61,272 nucleotides of DNA from Desulfovibrio oxyclinae DSM 11498 (GCF_000375485.1 NZ_AQXE01000014.1:19197-80468), one strand, 5' to 3'. Positions 8,278-18,444 are shown, numbered from the stretch's first letter. The notes: generated from the sequence alone by a model not told the origin. Program-made: numbers and translations.

Positions 8278-11200
8278 TTATGCCGAGGTCGAGTCGGACA
8301 TTTCCGCATCGAGCCTGGCTGTTTTTTGTGCGTTCTTCAGTTTGATTTCCTCGACCAGCGAGTAGAGCACCGGCACCACGAAGACGGTCAGGATGGCTAT
8401 GGTCATGCCGCCGAAGGACGGGATGGCCATGGGAACCATGATGTCCGCGCCGCGCCCGGTGGAGGTGAGCACCGGAATGAGCGCGAGGATGGTGGTGGCG
8501 GAAGTCATGAGCGCAGGCCGGATGCGGCGCTTCGCGCCCTCCACGATGGCCTCGCGCACCGCCGGAATGTTGGACATGTCCCGTCTGTCGCGGCTCTCGT
8601 CGAGGTAGGTTGCCATGATGACCCCGTCATCCGAGGCGATGCCGAACAGGGCGAGGAAGCCCACCCAGATGGCGACGCTCAGGTTGATGGAGTGCATCTG
8701 GAACAACTCGCGCATGTGTGTTCCGAACACGCTGAAGTTGAGGAACCAGTCCTGCCCGTAGAGCCATATCATCATGAATCCGCCGGACCACGCCACGAGG
8801 ATGCCGGAGAAGACCATGAGCGTCGTGGCCATGGACTTGAACTGCAGGTACAGGATGATCACGATGACCAGCAGCGCAAGCGGCAGGATGACCGCCAGCT
8901 TCTTCTGCGCGCGTACCTGATTCTCGTAGTTCCCGGCGAATTCGTAGGAGACTCCGCTGGGAACAGTCAGTTCTCCCGAGGTTATCTTGCTCTGGAGGTA
9001 GGCGCGGGCCTGCTCCACGACGTCCACCTCGGCATAGCCGGACTTCTTGTCGAAGAGCACGTAGCCGATGAGGAACGTGTCCTCGCTCTTGATGACCTGC
9101 GGGCCGCGCACGTAGCGCAGCTCCGCCAGCTGTTTGAGCGGGATCTGTTCGCCGGACGGCGCAGCCACGAGGATGTTCTCCAGCTCGTCGATGCTGTCGC
9201 GCAGCTCGCGCTGGTAGCGCACGCGCATGGGGTAGCGTTCGCGTCCTTCAACGGTGGTGGATATCTGGCTGCCCCCCACGCCGACTTCAATGACGTCCTG
9301 CACCTTGGCAAGCTTGATGCCGTATCGGGCGATGGCCTCGCGGTCGATGACGATCTCAAGGTAGGGCTTGCCGACGATGCGGTCCGCGACAACCGCGGCG
9401 GGCTGCACCGAGGGCACCTCCTTGAGCAGTGTCTCAAGCTGCAGACCGAAGGATTCGATGGACTTGAGGTCCGGCCCCTTGATCTTGATGCCCATGGGGG
9501 CGCGCATGCCGGACTGAAGCATGACGATGCGGGCCGCGATGGGCTGCAGCTTCGGAGCAGAGGTCGTTCCGGGCATGTCGGCGGCTTCTGTAATGGCCTC
9601 CCATATGTCGTCCGGGTCGTCGATGCCTCCCCATGCCTCGCGTCCGGGGTTCAGGGCCGGGTCGAGGGGACTTCTCCAGAGGCGGAAGGGTTTGCCGTCA
9701 GGGTCGGGGATGAGTCGTCCCTGCTCGTCGCGGGGGTAGTAGCCCCGCACCAGATATGGCAGCCCGTCCCCGGCCGGAAGCGGTTCGCCATCCTCGGAGC
9801 GGAAGTAGTCCTTCTGGTCCGGGTCGAACCGGAAGCGCTTGCGGGTGCCGGACTCGTCCACCAGGTATTCGGGCTTGTAGTTGATTACCGTCTCGATCAT
9901 GGAGACCGGTGCCGGGTCCAGTGGTGTTTCAGCGCGGCCCAGTTTGCCCACGGCTTCATCCACTTCCGGTATGTCCAGCATGGCCATGTCCTGTTTGGCG
10001 AGTACGTCCTTGACCTCGCCGATGGACGCGTGGGGCATGGTGGTGGGCATGTACAGGAACGACCCTTCATCCAGCGGCGGCATGAACTCCTTGCCAAGGC
10101 CGGGCATGGCGTGCACCAGCGCGGATACGGGCCGGGAGGCACGCACCGAGTCCGGCAGCCAGGAGGTAAGCGGACCCGCTCCGAACCATACCAGTGCGCC
10201 GAAAAGGATCACCGCCGATGGCAGGCACAGGAATGCCGCCTTGTGGTTCAGAGTCCAGCGGAGCATGGTCGGGTATCCTCGCTGGAAGATCTGGAAGAAG
10301 CCCATGATTCCGCCGATGAGCGCTGCCACGAACAGGAAGTTGAGCAGGTCGCCTTTTTCCGGTCCCAGCGGCAGCCAGTGGTCGGAAAGTACCACTCCCA
10401 CCAGCAGGATTACGCCGATGTTCTCCGTGTGGCCGAACAGGCTTTCGACGCGTCTGGGCATCCTGTTGGCGAACAGGCGATGCATGGCGGGCAGCAGCAG
10501 AAACGCCCCGATCCACCACTTGACGTAGAAAGCGACAGCTGCCGCGGCCACAAAATACATGGCGGTCACGAGGTGGCTGGAGAAGCGGAATCCCCTGCCT
10601 TTCCTGCGCTTGTATATGAGGTGCGCAATGGTCGGCAACACGGTCAGGGCCACGATGATGGAGGCGATGAGCGCGAAGGTCTTGGTGTAGGCAAGCGGCT
10701 TGAAGAGCTTGCCTTCCGGGCCTTCCATGGCGAACACGGGCAGGAAGCTGACGATGGTGGTGGCCACCGCCGTCATGATGGCTCCGCCCACCTCGGAGGC
10801 GCCCTCGAATATGAGCTTCATCCTGTTGCAGTCGAGCGTGGCCCGCTCCAGTTTTCGCAGGATGTTCTCGCAGATGATGATGCCCATATCCACCATGGTG
10901 CCGATGGCGATGGCGATGCCTGAAAGCGCCACGATGTTCGCGTCCACGCCGAAGGCCTTCATGCCGATGAAGCACATCATCACGGCCATGGGCAGAAGCG
11001 AGGATATGAGCAGGGAGCTCTTCAGGTGCATCACCGCGATGAGCACCACGATGATGGTGATGAGGATTTCCTCAGTCAGCGCGCTGTCGAGTGTTCCGAG
11101 CGTCTCCTTGATAAGCCCGGAGCGGTCGTAGAAGGGCACGATGGTCAGTTTGCTGACCGTGCCGTCCTCAAGGGTCTTGGTCGGCAGGCCCGGAGATATC

Positions 11201-12216
11201 TCCTCGATCTTGGCCTTGACGTTCTTGATGACCTGAAGCGGGTTCTCGCCGTATCTGGCGACCACCACGCCGCCCACCGCTTCGGCGCCGCCCTTGTCGA
11301 GCACGCCGCGGCGCAGGGCCGGGCCGAGGCTGACCTCTGCCACGTCCTTCACACGGATGGGGACGTTGTTGACCACCTTGACCACCGATTCGCCGATGTC
11401 TTCAAGGTTCTTGACGAACCCGATACCACGAATCAGGTATTCGACGCTGTTGACCTCGATGGTTCGCGCGCCCACGTCGAGGTTGGACATCTTCACGGCC
11501 GAGAACACGTCTTCGAGACTTACGTTTGCGGCGAAGAGCTCGTCCGGATCCACGTCTATCTGGTATTCCTTGACGAAGCCGCCCGCCGAGGCCGCTTCAC
11601 TCACGCCGTCCGCAGAGAGCAGAGCGTAGCGGACGTACCAGTCCTGTATGCTTCTGAGTTCGTCGAGGTCCCAGCCACCGGTTGGGTTGCCGTCCTTGTC
11701 GCGTCCTTCAAGGGTGTACCAGAAGACCTGCCCGAGCGCGGTGGCATCGGGCCCGAGGGTTGGCTGCACCCCCTGCGGCAAGGTCCCCGGCGGCAGGCTG
11801 TTGAGTTTCTCCAGCAGCCGGGAGCGCGACCAGTAGAATTCCACGTCCTCATCGAAGATGACGTATATGGTCGAGAATCCGAACATGGAGTAGCTGCGGA
11901 CCGTCTTGACGCCCGGAATGCCCAGCAGGGCGACCGTGAGCGGATAGGTGACCTGGTCCTCCATGTCCTGAGGGGAGCGACCGGTCCACTGCGTGAAGAC
12001 GATCTGCTGGTTCTCGCCGATGTCCGGGATCGCGTCCACGGGAACCGGGTCGCGCGGCACGTCGCCGATGTTCCAGTCGAAGGGCGCGACCATCATGCCC
12101 CAGCCCATGGTCAGCAGGACAAGCAGCACCACCACGAGTTTCTGCTCAAGGCAGAACCTGATTATCTTGTCAGTGAAGCTCTTGGCTTCAATCCTGTTCT
12201 CTGTATTGTTCTCCAT
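8278..12216 (-). CDS. cusA: CusA/CzcA-family heavy-metal efflux RND pump
   Basis: A 1312-residue inner-membrane RND pump driven by proton influx. It opens with a cytoplasmic stretch and TM1, followed by VPVDAIPDIGENQQIVFTQW, typical of heavy-metal RND proteins. The TM4 segment ALSGIAIAIGTMVDMGII carries the conserved Asp of the proton relay. It is about 250 residues longer than Escherichia coli CusA; the excess lies roughly between residues 550 and 900 and includes extra hydrophobic segments and a charged periplasmic insert. Partner genes cusB (16 bp upstream) and tolC support a tripartite pump. Substrate is likely Cu(I)/Ag(I) given the Met/His-rich downstream protein, though zinc/cobalt cannot be excluded. 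Confidence 0.93.
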   Translation of the reverse strand: MENNTENRIEAKSFTDKIIRFCLEQKLVVVLLVLLTMGWGMMVAPFDWNIGDVPRDPVPVDAIPDIGENQQIVFTQWTGRSPQDMEDQVTYPLTVALLGIPGVKTVRSYSMFGFSTIYVIFDEDVEFYWSRSRLLEKLNSLPPGTLPQGVQPTLGPDATALGQVFWYTLEGRDKDGNPTGGWDLDELRSIQDWYVRYALLSADGVSEAASAGGFVKEYQIDVDPDELFAANVSLEDVFSAVKMSNLDVGARTIEVNSVEYLIRGIGFVKNLEDIGESVVKVVNNVPIRVKDVAEVSLGPALRRGVLDKGGAEAVGGVVVARYGENPLQVIKNVKAKIEEISPGLPTKTLEDGTVSKLTIVPFYDRSGLIKETLGTLDSALTEEILITIIVVLIAVMHLKSSLLISSLLPMAVMMCFIGMKAFGVDANIVALSGIAIAIGTMVDMGIIICENILRKLERATLDCNRMKLIFEGASEVGGAIMTAVATTIVSFLPVFAMEGPEGKLFKPLAYTKTFALIASIIVALTVLPTIAHLIYKRRKGRGFRFSSHLVTAMYFVAAAAVAFYVKWWIGAFLLLPAMHRLFANRMPRRVESLFGHTENIGVILLVGVVLSDHWLPLGPEKGDLLNFLFVAALIGGIMGFFQIFQRGYPTMLRWTLNHKAAFLCLPSAVILFGALVWFGAGPLTSWLPDSVRASRPVSALVHAMPGLGKEFMPPLDEGSFLYMPTTMPHASIGEVKDVLAKQDMAMLDIPEVDEAVGKLGRAETPLDPAPVSMIETVINYKPEYLVDESGTRKRFRFDPDQKDYFRSEDGEPLPAGDGLPYLVRGYYPRDEQGRLIPDPDGKPFRLWRSPLDPALNPGREAWGGIDDPDDIWEAITEAADMPGTTSAPKLQPIAARIVMLQSGMRAPMGIKIKGPDLKSIESFGLQLETLLKEVPSVQPAAVVADRIVGKPYLEIVIDREAIARYGIKLAKVQDVIEVGVGGSQISTTVEGRERYPMRVRYQRELRDSIDELENILVAAPSGEQIPLKQLAELRYVRGPQVIKSEDTFLIGYVLFDKKSGYAEVDVVEQARAYLQSKITSGELTVPSGVSYEFAGNYENQVRAQKKLAVILPLALLVIVIILYLQFKSMATTLMVFSGILVAWSGGFMMIWLYGQDWFLNFSVFGTHMRELFQMHSINLSVAIWVGFLALFGIASDDGVIMATYLDESRDRRDMSNIPAVREAIVEGAKRRIRPALMTSATTILALIPVLTSTGRGADIMVPMAIPSFGGMTIAILTVFVVPVLYSLVEEIKLKNAQKTARLDAEMSDSTSA

Positions 12217-12232
12217 TGTCTTCCGACCCCGA

Positions 12233-14356
12233 TCAGCGCTTGAGTTGGCGGTTCACCTCGCCGCAGCCGAGCATGGCCGCGCCGAAGTAGGGGTTGCGCA
12301 CTTCCTCGTCGCTCTGGAGCCACGTGGCGCCTTCGTAATCGAAGGCCATGGGGCAGAACATCTCGTAGGCGGGACCGCCGGTCTCGGCATCCAGCTTGAG
12401 GACGGCATCGGTCAGGCCGGTGGAGAGCGGTTCGAATCCGGCGCGGATGCCCACCAGATCTCCCGCTTCGCGCATGGCTGCCAGTCCGTCGTTCATGCGG
12501 GTCAGGGCCGAGGTCCAGATGTTGTGCGAAGGCCCGTCGAGGACCGAAGGATCGACCTGTTGCAGGGCTGCGTGTACGGACTCGGTAGCCTTGCGCGCCG
12601 CCTCAAGGTCGTCGGCAGCCAGCGCTGCCGCCAGCTCCACGTATTCGCGGTAGACCGCTCCGAGTTCTTCGCTGAAGATCCGGGGAACAGTGGATTCTCC
12701 GCCACCGAACTGAAGGTCGAAGGCGTTTCTGAGCTGGGCGTAATGCTGTTTCATCTCGCCGAAGATTTCATCAAGGCGCTTCGTGTCAGGCGCCTCGGAA
12801 GCGAGGATGGCGTCGTTGCTCAGGAGCATGGAATACTCCCGCCACTTCAGGGACGCGTCACCCTCCAGAGAGTCGTCGTCAATGGTGCGAATTTCCTTGT
12901 TGAAGCTGCCGAAAGCCAGATGCGTCTTGTCCAGGTCACCGGAGGCGACTGCCTTTTCCAGCTCGACAAAGCTCTGGTGAAGCAACCGCAGCTTGGAACG
13001 GAACAGCTCGGGAAGTTCCTGCTCGGCCGTTCCGGCCGCGACGCTTGAGGGATTCATCATGCTGGGCTTGGCCACGATCTGCACGGCGCTGTCGATCTTG
13101 AAGTTGCCCTTGGTGACCACGAGTTCGCCTTCCTCAAGGCCGTTCTTGACGATGTAGAAGTCGCCGGCCTTGGGGCCGAGAACTATCTCGCGTCCCTCAT
13201 AGGTGCCGTCATTGCCTTCGCCCGCCACGTAGACCACGGCGCGCTTGCCGGTGATCAGCGGTGCGGAGGCCGGGATTACCAGCGGAGAGTCCTTGCCGCC
13301 TTCGGCCGGGGAGTCACTCTGTTGCACGGCCTTGACCAACATGCCCGGCTTGAGGCTGCCGTCCTTGTTGGACACGGAAAGGCGCACCCGTACCGTGCGG
13401 GTATCTTCGTCCACCAGCGGGTCTATGTAGACCACTTCGCCGGAAAACCGCTTGCCGGGATAGGCTTCCGTGCGGAATTCGACCTTCTTGCCGAGTTCGA
13501 TCCACGGCAGGTCGGACTCGTAGGCTTCAAGCTCCACCCAGAGCGCGGAGAGGTCGGCCACGGAATAAATGGTCGTGCCGGTGTCTACGTACTGGCCTTC
13601 ATTGACTTCCTTTTCGATGACCACGCCGCTCAGGGGCGAATAGAGGGTAATGTGATCGCGGGGCTCACCGCGATCCACTACCTGCTGAATCTGTTTGCGG
13701 GTCAGGCCGAGCAGACGGAGCTTTTCACGCGCGGCCTTCTCGGTGCGCACGGCGCTTTTGCGCACGAGTTCAAGAGAACTGTCCCTGAGCTCGCGAACGG
13801 CCTTGACTGCCTGAATGAGTTCTGCCTGCGCGGTGAGCAGCTCCGGGCTGTAAATGGAGACCATCGGCTGGCCCTGTTTGACCTCGCTGCCGGTGAAGTC
13901 CACGTACATCCGGTCGATGCGTCCTCCGGTCCAGGCGGTGATGGCCCGGACTCGGGTTTCGTCGTAGTTGACCTTACCCACCATGCGTGTCTGGACCGCG
14001 ACGTCCAGCCGCTTGACCTTCTCCACGCTGATGCCCGCGAGCTTGCGGGCTTCCGGAGAGAGCCTGATCTCGCGAAGGCTCTGCTTTTCGCCGCCTTCCT
14101 CGGGTTCGAGGGGAATCAGGTCCATGAAACATATGGGGCATTTGCCCGGCTCCGGGAGCTGAATCTGCGGATGCATGGAGCAGGTCCAGATGACTTCGCC
14201 CGATTCATCAGTCGTGGCTTCGACGCCGTGTTCGGCGTGTTCTTCGACACTTTCGGTCTGGCTCTGCGGCGCCTGTCCGCCACGCAGTGCGTATCCTGCC
14301 AGAAACGCTGCGGCTACAAGGATGACCGCGAAAAGGATGAGTTTCTTTTTGCTCAT
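12233..14356 (-). CDS. cusB: CusB-type periplasmic adaptor of metal efflux pump
   Basis: A 707-residue membrane-fusion protein. It begins with an N-terminal hydrophobic anchor (LILFAVILVAAAFLAGYAL), then a heavy-metal-binding domain with WTCSMHPQIQ and GKCPICFMDL. Adaptor domains follow (barrel-sandwich and helical hairpin, about 110-420; LYSPLSGVVIEKEVNEGQYV). The C-terminal third has two helical DUF3347-like segments, ending in CPMAFDYEGATW and NPYFGAAMLGCGE, a conserved-looking Cys/Met motif probably binding metal. It links CusA to the outer-membrane channel and may hand metal to the pump. It is longer than E. coli CusB (about 400 residues) because of the added terminal domains. Confidence 0.92.
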   Translation of the reverse strand: MSKKKLILFAVILVAAAFLAGYALRGGQAPQSQTESVEEHAEHGVEATTDESGEVIWTCSMHPQIQLPEPGKCPICFMDLIPLEPEEGGEKQSLREIRLSPEARKLAGISVEKVKRLDVAVQTRMVGKVNYDETRVRAITAWTGGRIDRMYVDFTGSEVKQGQPMVSIYSPELLTAQAELIQAVKAVRELRDSSLELVRKSAVRTEKAAREKLRLLGLTRKQIQQVVDRGEPRDHITLYSPLSGVVIEKEVNEGQYVDTGTTIYSVADLSALWVELEAYESDLPWIELGKKVEFRTEAYPGKRFSGEVVYIDPLVDEDTRTVRVRLSVSNKDGSLKPGMLVKAVQQSDSPAEGGKDSPLVIPASAPLITGKRAVVYVAGEGNDGTYEGREIVLGPKAGDFYIVKNGLEEGELVVTKGNFKIDSAVQIVAKPSMMNPSSVAAGTAEQELPELFRSKLRLLHQSFVELEKAVASGDLDKTHLAFGSFNKEIRTIDDDSLEGDASLKWREYSMLLSNDAILASEAPDTKRLDEIFGEMKQHYAQLRNAFDLQFGGGESTVPRIFSEELGAVYREYVELAAALAADDLEAARKATESVHAALQQVDPSVLDGPSHNIWTSALTRMNDGLAAMREAGDLVGIRAGFEPLSTGLTDAVLKLDAETGGPAYEMFCPMAFDYEGATWLQSDEEVRNPYFGAAMLGCGEVNRQLKR

Positions 14357-14441
14357 GATTCGGTCCGGGGTGTTTTGCTGACAGGCAGAATGTTGCGCTG
14401 GCCAGCCTGGATGAACAGTGCATGCCGAAAAGTATGACGCA

Positions 14442-15824
14442 TCAGGATTCTCCTTCCTGTTCGTTGAGCGGGTCGGTCTTCAGCAACGAGCCGTGGAAGG
14501 TGCAGGGGAGTTCCCGGCCCACCAGCATTTCGATCTCGGCCATGCGCTCGGCCTGATTGGTAAGGGCGCGGTAGTAGGAAAGCTGGAGTTCCAGCAGAGT
14601 CTGTTCGGCGTCCACAAGATCGAGCGAGGAGCCGGAGCCGGTCATGAAAGCTTCCATGATAACGCCAAGAGACTGCTCCGCCTTGGGGATCAGCGCACTC
14701 TTGTAGAGTTCGAGTTTGCGGCCCGCGTCGCGGTATTTGTAGAGCGCCAACTGTAGATCGGCCTCCAGCTTGCGTTCCAGACCGGCGCGGCTGCGGCGGG
14801 CTGCTCTTGCCTTGGCGCGGTTCTCGTCCACGGCTGCCTGTTTGTCGTTGAACCAAACGGGAAGATTGAAAGACATGGAAACCATGACCGGATTCTGTCC
14901 GTCGCCGGTGACGTGGGTGGGCGCGCGGGAGTCATCCACTTCCGTGGACTCCACCCCGAAAGTGAAGTCGGGATAGAAGTCGTGCTCCGCCAACTCGGCA
15001 CCGGTCTCTTCGCTGGCTTCCTTCATGTCCCAGTATCGCAGGCCGGGGTTCGATTCCTTCATCTCGGCTACGAGGCTTTCCTCTTCCTCGGTGATGACCA
15101 TGACCGGAATCGATGGCGGCAGGGGCACCTCGGTTCCTTCGGGGCGATCCAGCAGAGCATTGATGCGGGCAGCCTGTGGGCGCTTGAGGTCTCGAAGGGA
15201 GCGCAGGCGGTCTTCCAGTTTGCCGAGCTCTACCTGCGGGCGGATCACGTCGGAGTGGGAGGCGGAGCCGGTTGTGAAACGGGCATTGGCGATCCGTTCC
15301 AGATACTCCATGAGCGCGATGGTCTCGCGGGTGATGTCGATGGCGCGGGCGAGATAGGCATACTCGTAGTAAGCCTTCTTGACCTCATAAAATGTTTTGA
15401 GCTTGAGTTCGTCCAGCTGTGCTTTGAGTCCGTCCGCTTCGCGTAGGGCCTGCTGCTCTTTCAAGTCCAGCTTGCCGAAAAATGGCAGGGTCTGGGAAAG
15501 GCCGTACTTGTAACGGGCCGGACCGCCTCGCGTTTCAAGCGGCGTGGTGTAATAAGCGAAGGTGAACTTGGGGTCGGGCAGCACGTCGGCATGGACCGAC
15601 CGCTTGACCGCCGCCCGCCAACGCTGGAACGCGGCTCGGAGTTCATTGTTGTTTTCGGCGGCGCGGCTCAGGTAACCCCGCAGATCCTGCAGCTCGGGCC
15701 TGTCGCCGATGTAGCCGCCGGCCGCAGTTTCCTGAGGTGCGTCCTCGGACTGGGCGGCAGCCATGTGTGCGCTGCCGATCAGGATGAACATGGCAAGTGG
15801 GATGATGATTTTTTTTGCGTACAT
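14442..15824 (-). CDS. TolC-family outer-membrane channel of metal efflux system
   Basis: A 460-residue outer-membrane efflux protein, first gene of the operon. Signal peptide at 1-25 (LAMFILIGSAHMAAAQ). The rest is a duplicated long-helix pattern of the TolC/CusC/CzcC type, with segments such as KYGLSQTLPFFGKLDLKEQQ and LPVWFNDKQAAVDENRAKA in matching positions of the two halves. There is no lipobox Cys near the signal cleavage site, so it is probably not a lipoprotein as E. coli CusC is. AAGGAAG lies just before the ATG. An 85-base gap separates it from cusB. Confidence 0.88.
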   Translation of the reverse strand: MYAKKIIIPLAMFILIGSAHMAAAQSEDAPQETAAGGYIGDRPELQDLRGYLSRAAENNNELRAAFQRWRAAVKRSVHADVLPDPKFTFAYYTTPLETRGGPARYKYGLSQTLPFFGKLDLKEQQALREADGLKAQLDELKLKTFYEVKKAYYEYAYLARAIDITRETIALMEYLERIANARFTTGSASHSDVIRPQVELGKLEDRLRSLRDLKRPQAARINALLDRPEGTEVPLPPSIPVMVITEEEESLVAEMKESNPGLRYWDMKEASEETGAELAEHDFYPDFTFGVESTEVDDSRAPTHVTGDGQNPVMVSMSFNLPVWFNDKQAAVDENRAKARAARRSRAGLERKLEADLQLALYKYRDAGRKLELYKSALIPKAEQSLGVIMEAFMTGSGSSLDLVDAEQTLLELQLSYYRALTNQAERMAEIEMLVGRELPCTFHGSLLKTDPLNEQEGES

Positions 15825-16219
15825 GGGTGCTTCCTTTATGTAGATCCCTTAACAATAAGCGTGCCGAACGAGAATGTTTCATAAAAACATAATGTTACAC
15901 GAGTTTCGATTGATTTCCATACCCAAGAAGTATAAAAAAGTGCAAGCTTTTTCCTTTTTTTGTGCACTTATGTGCAGCGGCGGGACAGCAAGTGTGCATA
16001 CCACCTCTATTACTGGAAGGGTGATATGAAACTCTATAAGATGGAATTATAACACGGATACGATGAACAAGGCTAGACTGGCCCTGTGCAAATGAAAGGA
16101 ATTTGTTTTTCAGACAGGAGGAAGCGAGAAGGGGGAGCGAGCGGCGGGAACCGGGAACGCCCCTTCCCGGTTCCCGCCTTCAGCCCCCCATTGAGCGGAA
16201 AAGTGATACTGCGAACCAA
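15825..16219. other. Intergenic region upstream of metal-efflux operon
   Basis: No gene is seen. The part at 15840-16080 is AT-rich and should hold the promoter of the efflux operon. It contains a GTGCAC palindrome with another GTGC nearby (15961-15975), but I could not match it to a known metal-regulator site. At 16143-16178 there is a perfect 15-bp inverted repeat (GGCGGGAACCGGGAA) with a 6-nt loop. It is well placed to end transcription of the histidine kinase gene at 16220, though no T-run follows on that strand. Confidence 0.5.
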
Positions 16220-17734
16220 TCAGGAGATCGGGCCGGAGCTCAGGCAGGCGAGGTCAGATGCCTTGTTGTGATGCCAGCGGCAGGTGGCGGGCAAAAGAAT
16301 GGTGAAGCAGGTGCCTTCCCCGAGCTCGGATTCGACCTCGATCTTGCCGCCATGCTGTTCGATGACGTCGTTGGCGATGAACAGGCCAAGGCCCGTGCCC
16401 TTGCTTCCTTTTGAGGAAAAAAACAGGGAGAACATCTTGCCGAGCGTCTCGCGGTCCATGCCCGGTCCGTTGTCGCAAACCTTGAAGATGACGTGACCGT
16501 TCTGGCGGGAGACACTGAAGAGGATCTCGTGATCTTTTTCAGGGTCATCGTCCCGGCAGGCCTCAATGGCGTTTTCAAGGATGTTGACCAGCGCACAGGA
16601 GACCACGGAAGGGTCGATGTCGAACACGCCAAGAGAGCTGTCTATGTCGCGGACGAGACGGATATCCTCGTTCTTGGCCTTGGCGTCCACCACGGCGGCG
16701 ATTTCGTCCGCGAACTCCACGACATTCACGTTCTCCCAGTTGAGATCGCGTTCCTTGGCGTAGAAGAGGATGTCCAGAACCGTGTTGCGAACGCGGTTGG
16801 CCATAAGCTTGATCAGGTCGGCCCCTTCCTCGATTTTGTCATAATCCTTGCGTTTGACACCGGATTCCAGCTTGTACATGCCGCCGTCGAGGGCAGTGAG
16901 CATGCCTTTGATGCCATGAGAAATGGAGCCGATCATCAGCCCGAGGTTGGTCAGGTGGTCCTGCAGCTCGCGAATCTGTGTGATGTCGGTCGCGATCTCC
17001 ATGACATGGGTGATTTCACCGGAGTCATCGCGGATGGGGGCTGTCCAGATGAGTACGTTGTGCTGCTCGCCGGACTTGGTGGTGACGATTTCCTCGGTCT
17101 GGTGAGGTTTGCCGTCGAAAAATGTGTTTTCCACCGGGCAGTTGGGGCAGGGCGTGGTGCGGTATTTGTAAATATGGTAACAATGCCCGCCGATTTCATC
17201 GCCGAAGTCTTCCTTGAAGCGGCGGTTGGCCCGGGTGATGCGCAGGTTCCGGTCCTGCACGGAGATGTAGCAGGGCACTTCGTCAAAGAGCTGCTGAAAG
17301 GTGAGCTGGGGTGCGTCGAAAGGAGCCGGAAGCTGAGCCGAGGCTTCGCACCCGTCGGTGCGAAGCCTCTGGTCGGCTCGTTTCAGGCACACGTCCAGCG
17401 CGTCCCGAGTGATCGGTTCCACCATGAAATCGGAGGCGTCGAGTTGGAGCGCCTTGACCCCCTGCTCGATTTCATCGGGACCGACCGCGACCACGGTCCG
17501 GGCATTTGCGCGCGTGCTGCGAATCCGTTCGACAAGGTCCAGTCCAGTCATGTCGGCCGGATGCAGGTCGCACAGAACTATGAAGTCGCCGCCATCGGTT
17601 CCGGAGTCGAGCGTGGACAGAACCTCGGCACCCGTCGCGCAGAGCGTGACGGGCCGTCCGGATTCGGCCGCCATGTTTGCAATGGCTTCGGTGCGAGATG
17701 TGTCTTTGCCCGTGAGGAGAACCCGTGTCTTCAT
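16220..17734 (-). CDS. Histidine kinase with degenerate receiver and Cys-rich PAS
   Basis: A 504-residue cytoplasmic sensor kinase. Residues 1-125 look like a receiver with a phospho-acceptor candidate D56 (LCDLHP). The early acidic pair is not clear and the conserved Lys-Pro is replaced by Glu-Pro (FMVEP), so this domain is probably not a working receiver. A PAS/PAC domain (about 145-255) carries C185, C196 and C199 (PCPNCP). The kinase core has H273 (ISHGIKG), an N-box (NILENAIEA), DNGPGMD and [10 protein letters not shown] response regulator gene lies 100 bp upstream on the same strand and is the obvious partner. The Cys-rich PAS suggests redox or metal sensing, which is inference. Confidence 0.88.
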   Translation of the reverse strand: MKTRVLLTGKDTSRTEAIANMAAESGRPVTLCATGAEVLSTLDSGTDGGDFIVLCDLHPADMTGLDLVERIRSTRANARTVVAVGPDEIEQGVKALQLDASDFMVEPITRDALDVCLKRADQRLRTDGCEASAQLPAPFDAPQLTFQQLFDEVPCYISVQDRNLRITRANRRFKEDFGDEIGGHCYHIYKYRTTPCPNCPVENTFFDGKPHQTEEIVTTKSGEQHNVLIWTAPIRDDSGEITHVMEIATDITQIRELQDHLTNLGLMIGSISHGIKGMLTALDGGMYKLESGVKRKDYDKIEEGADLIKLMANRVRNTVLDILFYAKERDLNWENVNVVEFADEIAAVVDAKAKNEDIRLVRDIDSSLGVFDIDPSVVSCALVNILENAIEACRDDDPEKDHEILFSVSRQNGHVIFKVCDNGPGMDRETLGKMFSLFFSSKGSKGTGLGLFIANDVIEQHGGKIEVESELGEGTCFTILLPATCRWHHNKASDLACLSSGPIS

Positions 17735-17833
17735 AGCTGCCTTTCTGCGGTCTCGGGGTTGCCGGAGGAAATCCGGCCCGGCGGAGGAGATGACGTTGTG
17801 AGGCGTCCACCGGGCCGGAAGGTTGCCGGAAAG

Positions 17834-18193
17834 CTACTCGCCGAGCGTCTCTTTGACGATCCCGAGCAGTTCTTCCCTGTCAAAGGGCTTCGAGAGGCTT
17901 GCAACAGCCTTCTGAATGGCGTACTGATTGCTCTCGAGGCCTGAAATGACGATCACGGGGATATCCCTGTATTCGTCGTCCTGCTGCGTGAGTTTGCGAT
18001 AGAACCGCGGGCCCCATTCCTTCGGCATTTCAAGGTCGAGGGTGATGAGGTCGGGCTTTTCGCTCTTCACGAGGTCCACGGCCCCGGCTCCGTCACTGGT
18101 GGAGCAGGTCTGGTAACCGTTGTCCGTGAACAGGTCGTCGAGATACGAGACGATATTCGGATCGTCGTCGATGATGAGTATTTTTTTAGCCAT
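17834..18193 (-). CDS. Stand-alone response regulator (receiver only)
   Basis: A 119-residue CheY-like single receiver. The acidic pocket is IIDDDPN, the acceptor Asp is in LITLDLEMP, and a switch Ser (VIVISG) and Lys-Pro (LSKPFD) are present. There is no output domain. The start at 18193 is chosen because GAGGAG precedes it; the longer frame to 18298 has no binding site. It lies in the same direction as the SQR/DUF1641 genes upstream and the histidine kinase downstream, so it probably receives phosphate from that kinase. Confidence 0.88.
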   Translation of the reverse strand: MAKKILIIDDDPNIVSYLDDLFTDNGYQTCSTSDGAGAVDLVKSEKPDLITLDLEMPKEWGPRFYRKLTQQDDEYRDIPVIVISGLESNQYAIQKAVASLSKPFDREELLGIVKETLGE

Positions 18194-18393
18194 AATGCTC
18201 CTCGCATTGTGGCCCCGGCCGGACCTGAGGTCCGTAGCCTGAAGGCCGGTAGCTATTTTCAGGCCCGCAATGATTCCAAAGCGGGCCCATGCCGCCAAAG
18301 GACCAGTTCCAGTCCTTGAGGTTGAGGTGAGGAAGCGGCATGGGCCGTCATGGAGTCCTGACTGATTGGCAGAACTATTGCGGCCTGTATGTG

Positions 18394-18437
18394 AACCCCG
18401 GCGGGAGCGGCGCGTAAAGCGTCAAGCCCGCCGGGGT
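18394..18437 (-). terminator. GC-rich hairpin after the DUF1641 gene
   Basis: A 12-bp perfect stem (AACCCCGGCGGG with its complement) around a 20-nt loop starts 7 bases after the stop codon of the DUF1641 gene. No T-run follows, so it may be a partial terminator, a processing site or an mRNA-stabilising structure separating the flavoprotein genes from the two-component genes. Confidence 0.5.
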
Positions 18438-18444
18438 TGGCCTT

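Noticed and set aside
7870..10923. 1017-codon open frame on the plus strand opposite cusA
   Set aside because: Its translation is a low-complexity His/Val/Asp/Gly-rich chain with no motifs, the usual mirror of a GC-rich gene. The minus strand encodes an intact RND pump.
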